NCBI GenBank assembly: GCA_000697665.1
Contig: KL197734.1
Coordinates: 225,661 to 289,660, forward strand
From: Jaapia argillacea MUCL 33604
Lineage: Eukaryota > Basidiomycota > Agaricomycetes > Jaapiales > Jaapiaceae
Length of the DNA: 64,000 nucleotides
Direction of reading: 5' to 3'
How positions within the stretch are numbered: position 1 is the stretch's first letter; every line of letters begins with the position of its first letter. A model generated the notes under the pieces. It made no database searches and was not told the origin of the DNA. It saw only the letters and a program-made list of their open reading frames with translations. Made by a program: the position numbers and the translations under genes. Of the stretch, positions 1-14,042 are shown piece by piece.

Positions 1-1180
1 TAGCCATTCTTAACAGTCTGGTGAACTGAACTGGACTGAACCACAGCATCACTATGCAGCAGTGGTGACACAGGTGGACCCTGCCCATCGCCTACACAAC
101 CACAGGCTGATATAGAGCAACAGACTAGGGAATATAAGAGTAGCTACAAGGCAAAAATAAACCTTGTTTGTCAATATAGCTGATTGGCACCACAATCCCA
201 ACAACATGTGCTTTTATATTATGTCTTGTAACTGACTGCAATTCTCTCCTCCTCCAGGCTCAGACTCTGGCAAAAAAAAAAGCCAGCATTTTGAATGAAT
301 ATAGGTAATCAGGCCAACTCCTCTTCCAGCATCACAAATCTCTACCCCTCCTCCCTCCTCCTCAAAGTCATTGACCAAACCTAAGACTGGGATGGGTCAT
401 CGTCACCAGTCAAGTGCCTCTGCTGTCACTGAAGTCTCCCATAACATCCAATCCATGGCTGAAGTCCAGGCCTTAACCTCAGAGGCAGAAGCTGCCTTCA
501 CTCATTCTGCAGCAATTTCAATGATAGTGGAGGGTCACAATCTTTTCAAGGGTGAGCAGGCTGATGCAGCAGTTCCCTTTGAGGGCAGGTGTTATGCTTT
601 TTCCTTATCTTATCATACCCACATTTCACTGTGTGTTTCTCTGAGTTAGACATGACTCATACACTATGTATCCATTACTGTTAAGGTTCAGGAACTCGGT
701 CACCTTGGCTTTCAACGCCTTTCCATGCCTCGTAGACAGTTTTTTCTGCCACCATTGTAGAATAGGTGCTCCTGACATCCTGTATTCCAATTTTGAAGCA
801 AATCCACCCAATATTGAAGGAGAAGTCAGCTGGCCGAGAGTGCAAAATCTCGAAAGCAGTCCATTTCTCATGGGCAACACCACCCCTTCCTTTTGCGCTG
901 CCTCTGCTGCCCCCAACACTATCTCGTTTCGCTCAGTTCAACTTCTGGCATGCTCATTTGGATCTAAATCACCTGAATCTCTCAGAAATCTCCAATCCCA
1001 GGAACAGGTTCTAATGTACAAGCATCGGACTATGATGATACCTGAAATCTCCAATTTCAGAGGGTCAATTTGGGATGGGGAATGAGGGACTCCACTCGTG
1101 CAGTACTGTCGTCTATTTGACATTATGTCATTCTGTCGACCTCTCTGTGTCTGATCCTGTTTTTTATAGATTTTTATCAT
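1..1180. other. CpG-poor stretch without a recognisable gene
   Basis: No open frame here resembles a known protein. Short frames at 371-649 and 666-1085 (plus) are the longest and show no motif I recognise. CG dinucleotides are scarce, TG and CA common, unlike the coding DNA that follows; this matches the other CpG-poor stretches in the window, one of which is clearly a transposable element. I infer old, methylated repeat DNA, but I see no terminal repeats or coding domain that would give a family. Confidence 0.4.
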
Positions 1181-2075
1181 CATCGTAGATGTGTAGGCGC
1201 GCTAGACACTATGGAAGTGCTGATTCCCCCTCTTCCCCAGTTCTGAATGAAGATCTGGCTCCCTTACAAGTCCACCAACCCAATTTAGGTATTCAGCAAC
1301 TCCATGGCATCCTGGGCCCACGATCATACCATTCCCATTGCATTGGCATCCATTGTTGTTGCTCAACATGCTCCATCTTGCCACCCTACCCTTCCGAGCA
1401 CTGATATCTCGTCTCGGCCACTCATTTCATTACCCTGGTAGTTTCAAATCACTACAAGATACTTCTTCCATGTACCCATATTATGTTTATGGGATTCATT
1501 ACTGTCCTCCTCGAGCCCAAACAGCCCCGTCTGACTCTCCCCCCTCTCATTGTGACTGGTGACCGAGTTCCCGGTCACAACACATGTTGAACTCGTCCTC
1601 CGAAAATATTTGTAGGACAATTTCAGACCATGATATAATTCTTCAAATGGTTCTCATTCACGAGTACAAAGGCAGTCTACATGCTAGAAAAGACCACTAG
1701 TGATTCAGAGTCGGATTGAGGTAGATATTGAGAGAATATGCTAAGGTGACCGAGTTCTAGGCCTGTGACAGTATTAGCCCATCTCCTTGATATATACAGC
1801 TACTCGTAATGAGGGTCAATCCCTATCTTTGAGTTGGCACTTTCTTACTGCCTTCTTGGTGGTGTCAGTGGGGTTGTTACACCTCTAAGACCATAGGCAA
1901 TTGCTTCACCAATTTGAGAACATTGCTGCCAGCATATACTGATATCTATTATACTGTCCTGAAGATAGCAAGTGCTGTACAATGAATTGTGGAGGTATGC
2001 AAAGGGAATATGCTACATGTAGGATAAATAGCTCCATTATAATCTAGGATATAGAAGATGAACATGATGATGTGG
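1181..2075. other. Intergenic, nothing convincing
   Basis: Base composition is more like ordinary host DNA than the stretch before it. A small perfect hairpin lies at 1559-1578 (GTGACCG, six-base loop, CGGTCAC), and part of its arm recurs near 1745. No gene, RNA or repeat could be supported. Confidence 0.4.
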
Positions 2076-3799
<1,724 letters not shown>

Positions 3800-4193
3800 G
3801 TCGTGAGTCGAGTGAGTGAATCAAGAACAGTCAATCAAATATAGTCAATCCAGTGCAGTAACCAGTAGTCCAGTAGTACCACCAAAATATCACCAAGTAC
3901 TTTGTGAGGTCGGTCGACGATTGTAGTGATGGCGGACAGTCGCATTTGGAAGGCTGAGGTCCGAGACTTTGCCACGCGAGTCGAGGCCGGGTCCGCCAGC
4001 GTCGACAGCGAGCTCCCATCTTTCCTCTCTTTCCAGCGCTCTTCTGCCGTTCACTGCCCTGTTCTTCCCCGTCTCCTCGATTTGGTATCCTCTCGGTCAT
4101 ATCCCTCCTCATTTTAGTCTCTTTACGTGAATTTTTCCTGTTGTACTTCAATCATCTCATCTGCTGCAATTTTCCTATTTATCGATCAAACAA
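3800..4193. promoter_or_regulatory. Shared divergent promoter, MAPK / CCCH gene
   Basis: The 394 bases separate two divergent start codons (3799 minus, 4194 plus), so both promoters must lie here. No clear TATA box stands out; pyrimidine-rich runs near 4010-4140 precede the CCCH start, as is common for fungal housekeeping genes. A 63-residue frame at 3926 lacks any domain and is probably spurious. Confidence 0.5.
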
Positions 4194-6543
4194 ATGCCCG
4201 TGGTCGACAAGAGACATGACGACGACGAGTCTCGTGAAAGTGAGAGGGATAGGGATAGGGACTTGGATGGCGAAAGGGAAAAGCCCTCCAAGGGTGGCAA
4301 GGCTTCCAGCAAAGGCACGTTCCTTCTCAAACGTTAAACCTACCGAACCTCATCCAATTCCCCCTCCATCAGCCAAAGACCTCTCTCATGTTCCCTGTAA
4401 ATTCTTCAGAGTTGGTTCATGCACGGCTGGCGCCTCCTGTCCCTTCTCTCACTCCTCTTCAGAACCGGGTCAAGCAAAGGATGTCTGCGCCTGGTTTGTC
4501 AAGGGGAACTGTAAATTCGGTCACAAATGTGCACTAGCGCATATACTCCCTGGTCAGAGTATGTCGATGGACAGGAAGAACAAGAAGGCAGCTCAGCTTG
4601 CCTCAGGCGCTGGGGGCGGGGGCGGATCGCATCAAAATAGGGAGGGACGGGGTGGAAGAGCGAACAAGAACGGAGCTCAGGGAGAGTCGAATGGCGGCAA
4701 GCCGCCTGGTGGAGGCCAAGGTCGTAACGCACTGTTATCCGGTGGATCCACTGCACCTACCCGAGTCCTCGCAGGATCTTCACGCCCTCCCATACCGGTC
4801 GCGCTGAAAGCAACGATATCACCTTCCGCCCCTGCCCCTGCCCTCAAGGATACAGATTTCGCTGCTTTTGGACTTCCAGATGAAATCAACAAAGCTCCTG
4901 CTCCTGCCCTCCAATCCTCCGACTCCGTGACCCCTCCCACATTGCAGGAACCTGACCCAGCGGATGACAAAACTGCTCACACGACACACACACCCCTCCC
5001 AACCAGCATTCCATCTGCACCTCGACGATTGAGTGCGACAACTCCAACCGACTTGGGACCGATCGGTTCACCCCCGCGAGCATCGCCATCGAACCACGCT
5101 CGTGTCCACGGTTTCTCTCCCGGTACTTCCCCTCAGCAAGGTGGTGATTTTGTCTCCACTTCTCCATTCTCCGCCCCTGGTACCCAGTCCATATTCGTGT
5201 CCTACGACAGATCTGAATCAAACGACTTCAAGTACCGTTCCGGCATCGCAGCCTCCCTTGGAGCGACCAGGACTTGGGGAGGAGATCTTGGTGGTCGAAG
5301 CGCTGCATCCAGCCACCCTACCAACCTCGAGACTGCAGTTGAGGATGATGATCTGGAGGAGTTTATCCCCGGCTCGCTGTCCGATCTGTTGACCCCAGAG
5401 GAACGGTCCCGAAGGATGTCGCGGTCTAAGGCAGTGCGTCCGAACATCGCCAATCTTGTCAGCCAAGCGGATGCTCTGGATCCAGCCGCCGCTCAGCGAG
5501 CCAACGGCGAGGGACATCGACACTCTCGTTCCGTCCCAGCTCCCTCACTTCTCAAGGACATAAAGTCCATTTGGGGAGAAAATGGCGAAGAGCAACCAGC
5601 TCCGGGAGCCCCGCCCGGCTTGAGTGCCGTTGGCTTGGGGAACGGCACCCCCAGTTCATTCAAGTCCAATTCGGGCTTTGGTGGACGAGCCCTCGGCGAT
5701 GAACACCCCTCCCCTTCGCTCCTTTCCCCAACAAATGCGTCGGCTGCTTTCCTCCCCGGTTTGCATCAGCATTATATGAACGCAAAGTCTGGCTTGCAGC
5801 GCACCGAGCCCAATAATCTCAGGACTGGACCATCATCCTTCTACGCTGCGGATATTTTGAGGATGCCAACGTCGTCCGCAAATAAACCATCAGACTTTGT
5901 CGGTTTGACCGGAGCCGCCGCCCTCTCACCTCCCCGCTACAATGCATTCAGCAATCGGCCCCCCTTCGACCCCAACCCCACTGACCCCTACTCCGGCCGT
6001 CGAGGTCACGCCACCAACGACCATTACGGCGTCGAGAGTGATGATAGGAGGCCTGCGTTTTCTCCTTCGGCTAGAGCTCTTCAGGCTCATGCTCCGGGGC
6101 AGAGCTTGCCTCAAGGACTTGCTGCAGGTTACTCTAGGATTCATGCCCTTCCTCCCCCGCCTTCCATCCCCTCCCCGTCAGCCTCCGGCGCTTTCAGTCC
6201 CCCGCACGTGTCCGCTTTTTCTCCCGGATCGGCTGGTCGAGGGTTTGGGGGATCGACAGATTGGGCTCGCATGTCACCAGGCAGCTATAACGATCATCCT
6301 CAAGCTCCTCCCGGTCTGTCCCACAGCCCACCTGCGAACGCCGCCAACACTTTCGATTCCATGATGTCGCGTTTGAGTTTGACCTCGGCACCATCGGCAG
6401 CAGCACCTCCACAGGCTCCGGGTATGATGGGTCGCAGTGTCAGTGGGCGGGCTTGGCATCAGGGTCCTCTTAGCCCATTGAGTGGACCTGTGTTGACGGG
6501 AGATGTCGTCGATGACGACGACCTGTTCAGCATGGATGGGTAA
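4194..6543 (+). CDS. CCCH zinc-finger protein (Lee1-like)
   Basis: Putative RNA-binding protein of about 760 residues. Two CCCH fingers of the form C-x7-C-x5-C-x3-H lie near the N-terminus: CKFFRVGSCTAGASCPFSH and CAWFVKGNCKFGHKCALAH. A long Ser/Pro/Gly-rich, apparently disordered region follows, with an acidic patch DDDLEEFIPGSLSDLLTPEE mid-protein. I chose the ATG at 4194 (MPVVDKRHDDDESRESERD) because its charged N-terminus joins the finger exon in frame through a phase-1 intron. Two donors fit: a GC donor (4315-4372) or a weak GTGGCA donor (4294-4372), sharing the acceptor at 4371-4372. Reading straight through from further upstream would give an unlikely non-ATG start. Architecture resembles fungal Lee1-type proteins, but the target RNAs and role are unknown. 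Confidence 0.85.
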
Positions 6544-6867
6544 TTTGGGACCCAAGAGGAAGCAAAAAAAGTGAAGCAAAACGAAAAGATGAAGCATGCA
6601 CATAGATGGAATGTTACTAACTATTGGTTTGGACTTGCCACTGACCGCCCAGCACACGTATCCCCTCTTCAATCATTTTCACATCCGTATCAATACCCAC
6701 AATCTGTTTCATTGCCTCTTGTTTAATTGTGCACATTACGATGTAATGCGTTGACCGCTGGTTCTTGAATGGTACTACTATAGTATTTGTATCCATATGT
6801 AGGATCAGCAATTTATGGGCAATTTTCATGACTTTTCTGGTTTTTTTCAAGTTCCTCACGGACCACC
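6544..6867. other. Intergenic spacer between same-strand genes
   Basis: This 324-base spacer holds the 3' UTR of the CCCH gene and the promoter of the next gene. A poly-T run (6840-6847) lies just before the downstream start. No other feature was seen. Confidence 0.4.
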
Positions 6868-9071
6868 ATGCCACCATCGTCGCTTCCGCCCCCAGCAAAG
6901 AAACGAAAACTTGCCCGATCGACTGAAGCCTCGTCTGCTTCACATGTTGAAGACCTAGAGAATCAGGTCGTTGCTGCCGTTGCAACCAATGGATCTCTCA
7001 ATTCCCTGGCCGACCTTCTCGACATTACTCTCACATCATCCGAAGTCGAGACTGCGTCCAAGGGTATCTATGCGCTGTATAGGTCATTCGTGACCATCAT
7101 TTCGAGCGGAAACCTTTCCTTCAAGGGTGACGAGAATGCTAAAGTTGTCAGAGCTTGGATATGGGAAAAGTTGAATGGATATGTCGAATATTTGGGTGGG
7201 CTGCTGAAGGACACAGACAAGGGCCTACGGGTAGGTCATTGTTTTATGTCTTGAGGATCATCGCTGAAGTTTCTCCAGACCTCATCGCTGCAAATTCTCT
7301 TCTCTCTACTCAAGCACCTATCCACATCCCTCGCCAAATCATCGACCCCAACCCAACCCCAGTTCCATGCCTCTCATTTCAAAAAAATCGTCCATGCTCT
7401 TCTTATCTGTCCCCCGTCTCCGCGTTCACACGACCAAACAGTGCAGGTCAACGATGGAAAGGTCGAGGGAGACGTGAGGGACATGTTCGTAGAGACCTGG
7501 CTCAGTGTATACGATGACGTGCGGTGGTTCTTCCTCCGTGAAGCTGCGTGAGTAACGCCTAAACCAACTAGACCATAGGCTCTAACACCGTTGATGTAGC
7601 TCGCTGCTTGGAAGTACCTCGATTGAAGCCCAAAAGTACTCCCCACTCAACCTCCTCTCCTTTCTCGAGCGACTGGTTACTTTCCCTACTGAGCAGGGAG
7701 AGTTGAATTCGTGGTGGATCGAAGAACTGGGAACCAAGCCCCCCAAGCCAAAACGATCAGCTCAAGTTGAGGATGAGGACGAAGAGGAGCAAAAACCAGA
7801 TGATAGTGAAGCAGAAGATGATTGGCGGAAGTTTTTCGATGAGGATACTTCTGGCAAAGACTCCTCAACTACCAAAAAGGCCTCTCCGTCCGCCCGACTC
7901 CATAAACTCTCGATCCACCAGTCTCTACATTCTCTGCCAGCACACCGTGCCGTCTTCACTCGCGCCTGGCTCGTCCTTCTACCTCGGTTATCTTCTGGAA
8001 GTGCGGAAACTCGAAAAGCCGTCTCCATACGGGTGCTCAACTTGATGCATCGTGGTATTCTCCCCCATCTGACAAGGCCGATCTTGGTGATGGATTGGGT
8101 ATCTTCTTGTGTCGACTATGGTGCGTGCCTTTCGCAACACCCTCCGATCGCAACGCTCTGATGGGCTATTCGTAGGGGGAGTTGTGGGCTTGTTGGCTCT
8201 CAACGCTCTGTTTATCCTCATGCAAGAATACAATCTGTGAGGAACCTTTCGAATCAATCATTACCCCCGCTCACCATTCCTTTCCAGTGACTATCCCTCC
8301 TTCTACACGCGACTATATGCGTTCCTTGATCGCGATGTCCTCCACCTCAAACATCGTGCCCGATTCTTCCGGATGACCGAACTGTTCCTAAGTTCCACGT
8401 ATGTATACACTCTTTCCTGCATAACTCTTCTTGACAACTCGATCCTAGGCATCTCCCTGCAACCCTACTCGCATCCTTCATCAAACGCCTTTCACGACTT
8501 TCGATCAGTGCCCCTCCAGCAGCCATCATCATGCTCGTCCCATTCACCTACAACATCCTTAAGCGTCATCCAGCGCTGATGGCGATGATCCATCGACCTG
8601 AAGATATGGAAAGCGGTTCGTTGTTATTCATCTTAGACCAGACATCTTGCTAATTTCCGAAACAGATCCATTTCTGCCTGACGAACCCAACCCAAACTCG
8701 ACGCACGCCATTGATTCCTCGCTGTGGGAACTCTATTCCCATCGAAATCACTACCATTCTGCGGTGTCGACGTTGGTTCGTTTATTTGAAGAGGCATTTA
8801 CCAAACCGGGATACTCGATGGAGGATTTCTTGGATCACACGTATTCGACGGTGTGTTGAACGTTAACTCGTGTGAAGGACATTGCTGATCATCCCCACAG
8901 CTCTTCGAAGCCGAGGTCAAAATGAAGATGAAAAAAGAACCTGTTGTAGAGGCAGACTTGAAAAACCCCTTGTTTCGCGCTCGATCCAACGGCGAGACCG
9001 AACAGGAAATTGAGGTGATCGGAGACGTTGTCAATGAGCTATGGGTATTTTCACAGCCCATTTTCCTGTAG
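6868..9071 (+). CDS. NOC4: NOC4, small-subunit ribosome biogenesis factor
   Basis: Nucleolar complex protein 4, which pairs with Nop14 in the small-subunit processome and is needed for 18S rRNA maturation and 40S export. The spliced product starts MPPSSLPPPAKKRKLARS, a basic nuclear-signal-like N-terminus, and has an acidic low-complexity linker (EDEDEEEQKPDDSEAEDD). The C-terminal CBF/Mak21-type domain is recognisable in HRAVFTRAWLVLLPRL, LNLMHRGILPHLTRPILVMDW, GGVVGLLALNALFILMQEYNL, DYPSFYTRLYAFLD and RFFRMTELFLSST. Seven introns of about 50 nt with GT-AG ends join these blocks in frame. The end, NELWVFSQPIFL, is typical of the family. It converges on the eIF2-alpha gene with only about 80 bases between stop codons, so the 3' UTRs probably overlap. 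Confidence 0.92.
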
Positions 9072-9150
9072 CCAAGATACGTACATGGATACAACAGATT
9101 TCATAGAAGGCAAGATACAGAAAGAGATGCTACACTGAGTGATGCGGGCC

Positions 9151-10478
9151 CTACAAGGCCTCTTCGTCGTCTTCGTCGCCGGACACTTCTTCGTTCTCTC
9201 TTTGAGCTTTGGCCATGAGTTGAGCCAAATCTTGTTCTTCGGTTTCCGATACGGCTTTGGGCTGGGGGAGGGTAAGTGATATGAATGAAGGGAGGAACGG
9301 GAGCACGCACCTTCATCTTGACGACGAGCGCACCACCTTGATCCTCGATGGTGGTCTGAATAGACTCGATCGCACGTTCAAGCCTATCCACGGCGGCGTA
9401 CTTGAAAAGAACAGATAAGCATTGACACGAATAGGAAAGGAAGGAACGCACCTTATCTGTAGCATTAGTGCTCAAGACATACAAGGGGGGAGCGACCAAT
9501 TTTGCTTTGATAGGAACAGCTTCGCTGCTCTCCTTTTCACCTGCCTTGAGTGCCTTCCTAATGGCGTCAATCCCGGCGGGGGTGTAGCAGGTCAACTCGA
9601 TATCGGCACGAAGTTTGATGGGTTGGGGAGTTAGACGACGAGCGATTGTTGCCATCAGAAGGGAGTGGGTTGGGGGTGAGGTTGGAGTTGGGAGCGAGGA
9701 AAAGACAGTTTCCTGTTCACTAGAGGGGATGAATGGGTTAGTTGAGCACATATCGGGATGGGTGTAGGAGGAGCGTACGTCAAAGCAAGCTTGAAAGCGT
9801 CATATGGATGGCCGTATTGCTTCCCAAGAGGCCAAGCAATAGCCTCGTACAACTTTTCCAACCTCTGTTCCTCACTGGCGCTAATGGTGTGGGGTTCATC
9901 AGGCACGCCACCATCGCCTTCAGCTTCCTTCTTTGCCCTCCTGCTCTTTCTGGACTCTTTCTCTGGTTCGGGTGCGTCTGTGGGAGCGGCAGGGGCGTCG
10001 GGACCTGTGATGCCATCGGCGGAAGGCATTTTGGAAGCGACGTGACGAAGGATGGAGGCGACTGTTTTTGATTTCATGTAGCGTTCTTCACATTTTACAA
10101 TGTCTTCTGGAGAGACACGACGTTTTGAGAGATCGATGTAACCTGGTGGGGTCGAGTGAGTCAACATAGGCAATGTGGATGCGATGACTGTGATCGACAA
10201 ACCCTTCTCCTTGTCCACCCTCAAAACGACGACGACCTCATTCCTACCAACTCGGATCAACTTTTGGATGGATCTGATACGTCTACGAGAAAGCTCTGAT
10301 AGTAGAATCATTCCTTCGATGTTGTCGTATTCGAGCTTTCATATCGATGAGCGCCTACATGAAGATAAAATAAAGGAGGACATACAAGCTTAACATAAGC
10401 CCCCATTTCTGCGATCTGACGAACTTGGACCATGACAAGCTCGTCAACTTCTGGATATCGCTGTTCGTAGTATCGCAT
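9151..10478 (-). CDS. SUI2: Translation initiation factor eIF2 alpha subunit
   Basis: Alpha subunit of eIF2, which carries initiator Met-tRNA to the 40S subunit and is the target of Gcn2-type kinases. The near-invariant N-terminal S1/OB region is clear: [42 protein letters not shown] (containing the Ser51-equivalent phosphorylation site), [34 protein letters not shown]. The C-terminal domain includes [34 protein letters not shown] and the acidic tail [10 protein letters not shown]. Five short introns. I took the conserved MRYYEQ methionine at 10478 as start; the open frame runs upstream without an ATG, so a short N-terminal extension through another exon cannot be excluded. Confidence 0.93.
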
Positions 10479-10658
10479 CCTGGCAGACTTGGAGTGCTGC
10501 GATGGAAATTGCTGTGCGACGGAGGTGGTTGCGGACAAGAATTGAATTCCGAGTCATCATATATTTAGACCCTAACCCAGTTCATAAGTCTCCGCCCAAA
10601 GTGACCTCGCCACTCATCGCACGCTACCACGCATCGAAATACACCTTGACCAATCTCT

Positions 10659-11813
10659 TTACGACCACAACCTTGCGATATCGGATTGCACGTCGAGGAT
10701 CTCAGGCAGCGTCTGCTCGCATGGTCCCAGAAACATATAATCTGCCACTTCATCGCCTTTTGTGCGCTCCAGATTAAACACCGCCACCTTGCCGCCACGA
10801 GCTTTGACCTGTGATGCAAACCCTGCCGCTGGCTGAACCTATTGGACCGGACGAGCTGCTTGGTAAGAGGTCTGAAACAACAAAGGACAGGGCACTCGCC
10901 GTAAAGGACGTCCCAACAACCAACAATAAGTCACACCAATTCATCTTCCTGGCAATCTCTCCCATGAGGGGTGGTACTTCTCCAAACCAAACAACCTCGG
11001 GTCTCAGCAATCCACCACAATTCCCAAACCGATTCGATCCACCCCACGCATCACCACCGCATCTAGGTAATTTCTCGTGGGGGATATCGTAACGTTCGCC
11101 GTCAACAGCGAGTTCGCTAAGAGTCGAGGAGAGAGAAGGCGCATATGTACGCTGGACGTGTTGGCATGAGGTGCATCGAGTCACGAAAATGGATCCGTGC
11201 ATCTCCTTCACGTATTCTTCAACCGTTGTCGGCTTAAGATCTGAATGAAGATCGTCGAGCACGCGAATTGATAGACTGTCGATATTTTGAGTAATGTGCA
11301 ACGGGGGAGAGGAAGCTGAGGGAGCAATACGGGATAGAGTCGACGGAATGAGCAACGTGGACAAAGCTCTGTGTGCATCATTAGGTTGTGCATTCAGGCA
11401 TCTGGACGTTGAGTGTCATCACGTGCTTGTCTCCAGCTACGGCCTTATGCTGGACTCACAATTGACGCCGAAGATGATAAAACTGCCACAAGCCACTCGG
11501 GTCGTCCTTGAACGTCTGGGCAGTCGAATACAATGCGTCACCCTGACAGGCACCCAGTTAGTAGATATCATTGGGGAGAAGATTCGACCCACATCTTTGG
11601 TCCACACTCCAGCCGTAGGACCACGATATGTTGGTATGCCTGGTATCGGCCGTGAGTACTTAGTTTGGGAGTGCAGAGCGACAATTGCGTACCAGATGCA
11701 ACTGATAACCCTGCGCCTGAAAGAACGATGATATTCTTCGACGATGCAAGAACCTTTCGAAAGGATTCTTTGTCTATTTGGGACGTCATTATGGTTGAGA
11801 TCAGGTCTCTCAT
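10659..11813 (-). CDS. SIRT5-class sirtuin (NAD-dependent deacylase)
   Basis: Class III sirtuin, probably an NAD+-dependent lysine deacylase such as a desuccinylase. Visible motifs: [15 protein letters not shown] (NAD-binding), [26 protein letters not shown], the catalytic TQNID, a zinc site with CTSC and later Cys residues, [27 protein letters not shown] and a final [17 protein letters not shown]. The acyl-pocket pair Tyr-x-x-Arg of SIRT5 is kept as YHLR. Four introns; the second must remove GTGGGTCG... after WTKD to restore the frame, and the last (10840-10899) has a GC donor. Either Met at 11813 or the one nine codons later could start it. No obvious mitochondrial presequence beyond the short N-terminus. 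About 310 residues, normal for the family. Confidence 0.9.
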
Positions 11814-12534
11814 CCTCGTGCCTCCCAGTGGCTATGCTGGTCACATGTTGGAGAAGTCTGGCACAGCCATCGATTCCAATACAGTACTGTACCCCAAGCC
11901 TCCCCAAGCACTTTTGGCGCGTCCCTTGCCAGTGGAGTCCCCCTAGTGCTAACTTTCGTCAACGAGGGTTGCCGCCTACTTCCTCTAGATCCCCATGATG
12001 ATTACGGTACTGGATCCAGTCCGACCCCTCCGAGTCTTGTGGAATGCTCTGACCACTCGGCTGTTAGTGGAGGAACCGGCGTTTATCCTTGTCGGGAGGC
12101 ACCAGGATTCGAGGATGCGACACTATGCGCTGGTGAAGGACCACCTGGTTCAAGAAAGTTGGCTCTCCCTTGGTTTTCACCGCTAGGTCCATCACCTTTT
12201 AACCGTGGGTCAAGATAGGGGAGTAGCAGCCAGTTCCGAGATGGGAGTGAAGGGGCCGAGGTTTGGAAGAACGTTCGGGTCGTTCGACACTGAAAACCCC
12301 GCAATTTTTGTCACGAATGTGTCGCCTCGCCCTGCAAATGGTAAAAAAGAAAGACTTTTGCCTTTCGTCATTGTTAGAGTGTTGAAGAATGACTATCACC
12401 TTCACTGGTAAGAGTAGAGTCGCAAGCCCACAGTCGCCGTACGGAATGGAAACCAAGTTAGGCAGGATCAGAAGTGACCTCACGCTGCATGATGATCGCT
12501 CATCCCGCAACACAGGGAAGGAGGGCAAAGAGAA
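11814..12534. other. Intergenic between sirtuin and tRNA-Phe
   Basis: Short overlapping frames occur on the plus strand (11,946-12,218 and 11,995-12,186), with no homology I recognise and no start or splice context that favours one. Nothing supported beyond the sirtuin promoter at its left end. Confidence 0.35.
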
Positions 12535-12625
12535 TGCCATGAACCTGGATCGAACAGGTGACCTTTAGAACACAGATACGAGGATCTGCTTCAGTCTACT
12601 GCTCTCCCAACTGAGCTACCACGGC
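12535..12625 (-). tRNA. tRNA-Phe(GAA) with a short intron
   Basis: Reverse strand folds as a tRNA: acceptor arm GCCGTGG / TCATGGC with discriminator A, D-arm GCTC...GAGC, anticodon loop CTGAAG, then T-arm ACCTG-TTCGATC-CAGGT. Box A and box B are intact. The GAA anticodon and the CTGAAG loop match eukaryotic tRNA-Phe. An insert of about 18 nt one base 3' of the anticodon is at the canonical tRNA intron position. The outermost anticodon-stem pair looks mismatched. It is the only tRNA seen in the window. Confidence 0.9.
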
Positions 12626-12869
12626 ACTTCTTGTTTCACGGTAAACATAGTACCAAATCCGAGGGAATTAACATCGTAGCATCAACAAAGCAAAAGCTCC
12701 TCCACCACGGAGTTGTTTCGGCAACTGGAAGGTGAGAAGAGCAGACATGGTCAGGAAGATGGGGTAAAACCTTGATTTCGATTGGTGCACAACGAACGAA
12801 CAGAAACACAATTACAATGTTTGTGAAATCACATCCACGACCGGCGCTCGCCAAGAGCACCACCCTTAC

Positions 12870-13695
12870 TTATTCTTCGTCTGGGTTGTAATGAGCCATC
12901 ACATGCTGCATTTCTTCGTAGGTTAGTTCCTTCGACTCAGGTGGATTTCCACGAGTGATCATGTACAGGTCGCCTCGGGCCTCTGAGTGGATACAATCAG
13001 TAACGGTCCACTCTGCGAGACATTCCGTTCGACGGTCTTTGTACCGAATGACATCCCCAATTACAACCAGTCTGTGACGTAGATTCATGGCTGCAGCAAT
13101 ACGGTCGGGAAGATGTTTTGGGATGCTAGGAATGTACCCCTGCTTTTCGAGCATATACTGCGAATATCTGTGGTGGCGACATGTTGCAAATCCTCAGAAT
13201 TCAACTGAAAATGAAGGAGAATCATATGTAGCACCCACGATGGATCAGCTACATCCGTCGCAATTTTGCCGCTCGACCTGTCATCGATGGCCCTGAGATC
13301 CTGATCAGTCATACAAGCGAGGGCCGCCCAGCAAGCGTTCACGATCCGAAATGCTCTAAGGGGTGACTATCAGGGCTGGTACATGATCAGGGTTTGTGAA
13401 GGGCTCACTCTAAAGGAGTCTTGGGACTGAGTCGCGATATGTAGTCGCATTTGTTGAAGAAGGTTTTCCGCTCCTGGAAGCTAGATGGACGCGGGAACCT
13501 AAGTATTTGGATCATCCAGACTTTGCTTCCAATTTTCCGACGCTTGGAGATAGAAGGACTCTCGAGTTTGGAGAGGAAGAGGAGCGAGGGAGTCGGAGAG
13601 ATGCTGAATAGTGACGTGGTGCGGACCATGATTTCAGTCAACTTCTCCTTGGACTGGGTGTACTGAAGGTTGGTAACGTCCATCATGGGGTTCAT
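12870..13695 (-). CDS. Hypothetical protein, three exons
   Basis: I do not recognise this family. From MNPMMDVTNLQYTQSKEKLT the frame runs to SPKTPLE, then a 5' GTGAGC...TTAG 3' intron, then AFRIVNACWAALACMTDQDL, then a second intron of 71 nt (GTGGGT...CACAG) that joins VADPS to YSQYMLEKQGYIPSIPKHLP in frame, ending MAHYNPDEE. The product is about 210 residues, soluble, without signal peptide or membrane helix. The exon joins in frame with good splice sites, which is the main support. An upstream exon (near 13,825, MFNFGRGPTSAG) may belong to it, but I could not join it in frame. Confidence 0.55.
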
Positions 13696-14042
13696 GGTGT
13701 ATGAAGCTGTGTAAAAGGAGACGTTGAGCTGAGAGGAATGAGGAAAACCACGTAGCTGATCTGGATCAATGGTTGGTTCTTACAGTTGCATCCCGGCGCT
13801 GGTGGGTCCCCGACCGAAATTGAACATGGGTGCCAGACGTTGAGAGTTCACGATGTTGCACCCCTGTTTGGTTACCGGCAAACCAAGCATAGCAAATCTA
13901 CATTCCCCCTCATGGGATTTATTATCAAAGAATAAGTAACACTCGATTCAGAAGCCTAACGTCCCCTGGTATTTAAATTTCCATCATCGTATCCGGGTAT
14001 CCCTAAAAGAGCGAAGCAACACACTGAACTACCCAAAAAACC
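13696..14042. other. Spacer between two minus-strand genes
   Basis: Contains the promoter of the hypothetical gene and the 3' end of the DUF1399 gene. A short frame starting MFNFGRGPTSAGMQL (minus, near 13,828) may be an unassigned 5' exon of the downstream gene. Confidence 0.35.

Noticed and set aside
371-1085. Two overlapping open frames of 92 and 139 codons
   Set aside because: No recognisable motif, in CpG-poor DNA where stops are rarer by composition in some frames; no splice or start context.
4141-4193. Upstream extension of the CCCH frame to 4141
   Set aside because: Starts with TTG, reads through unlikely sequence, and an ATG at 4194 with an in-frame intron explains the 5' end better.
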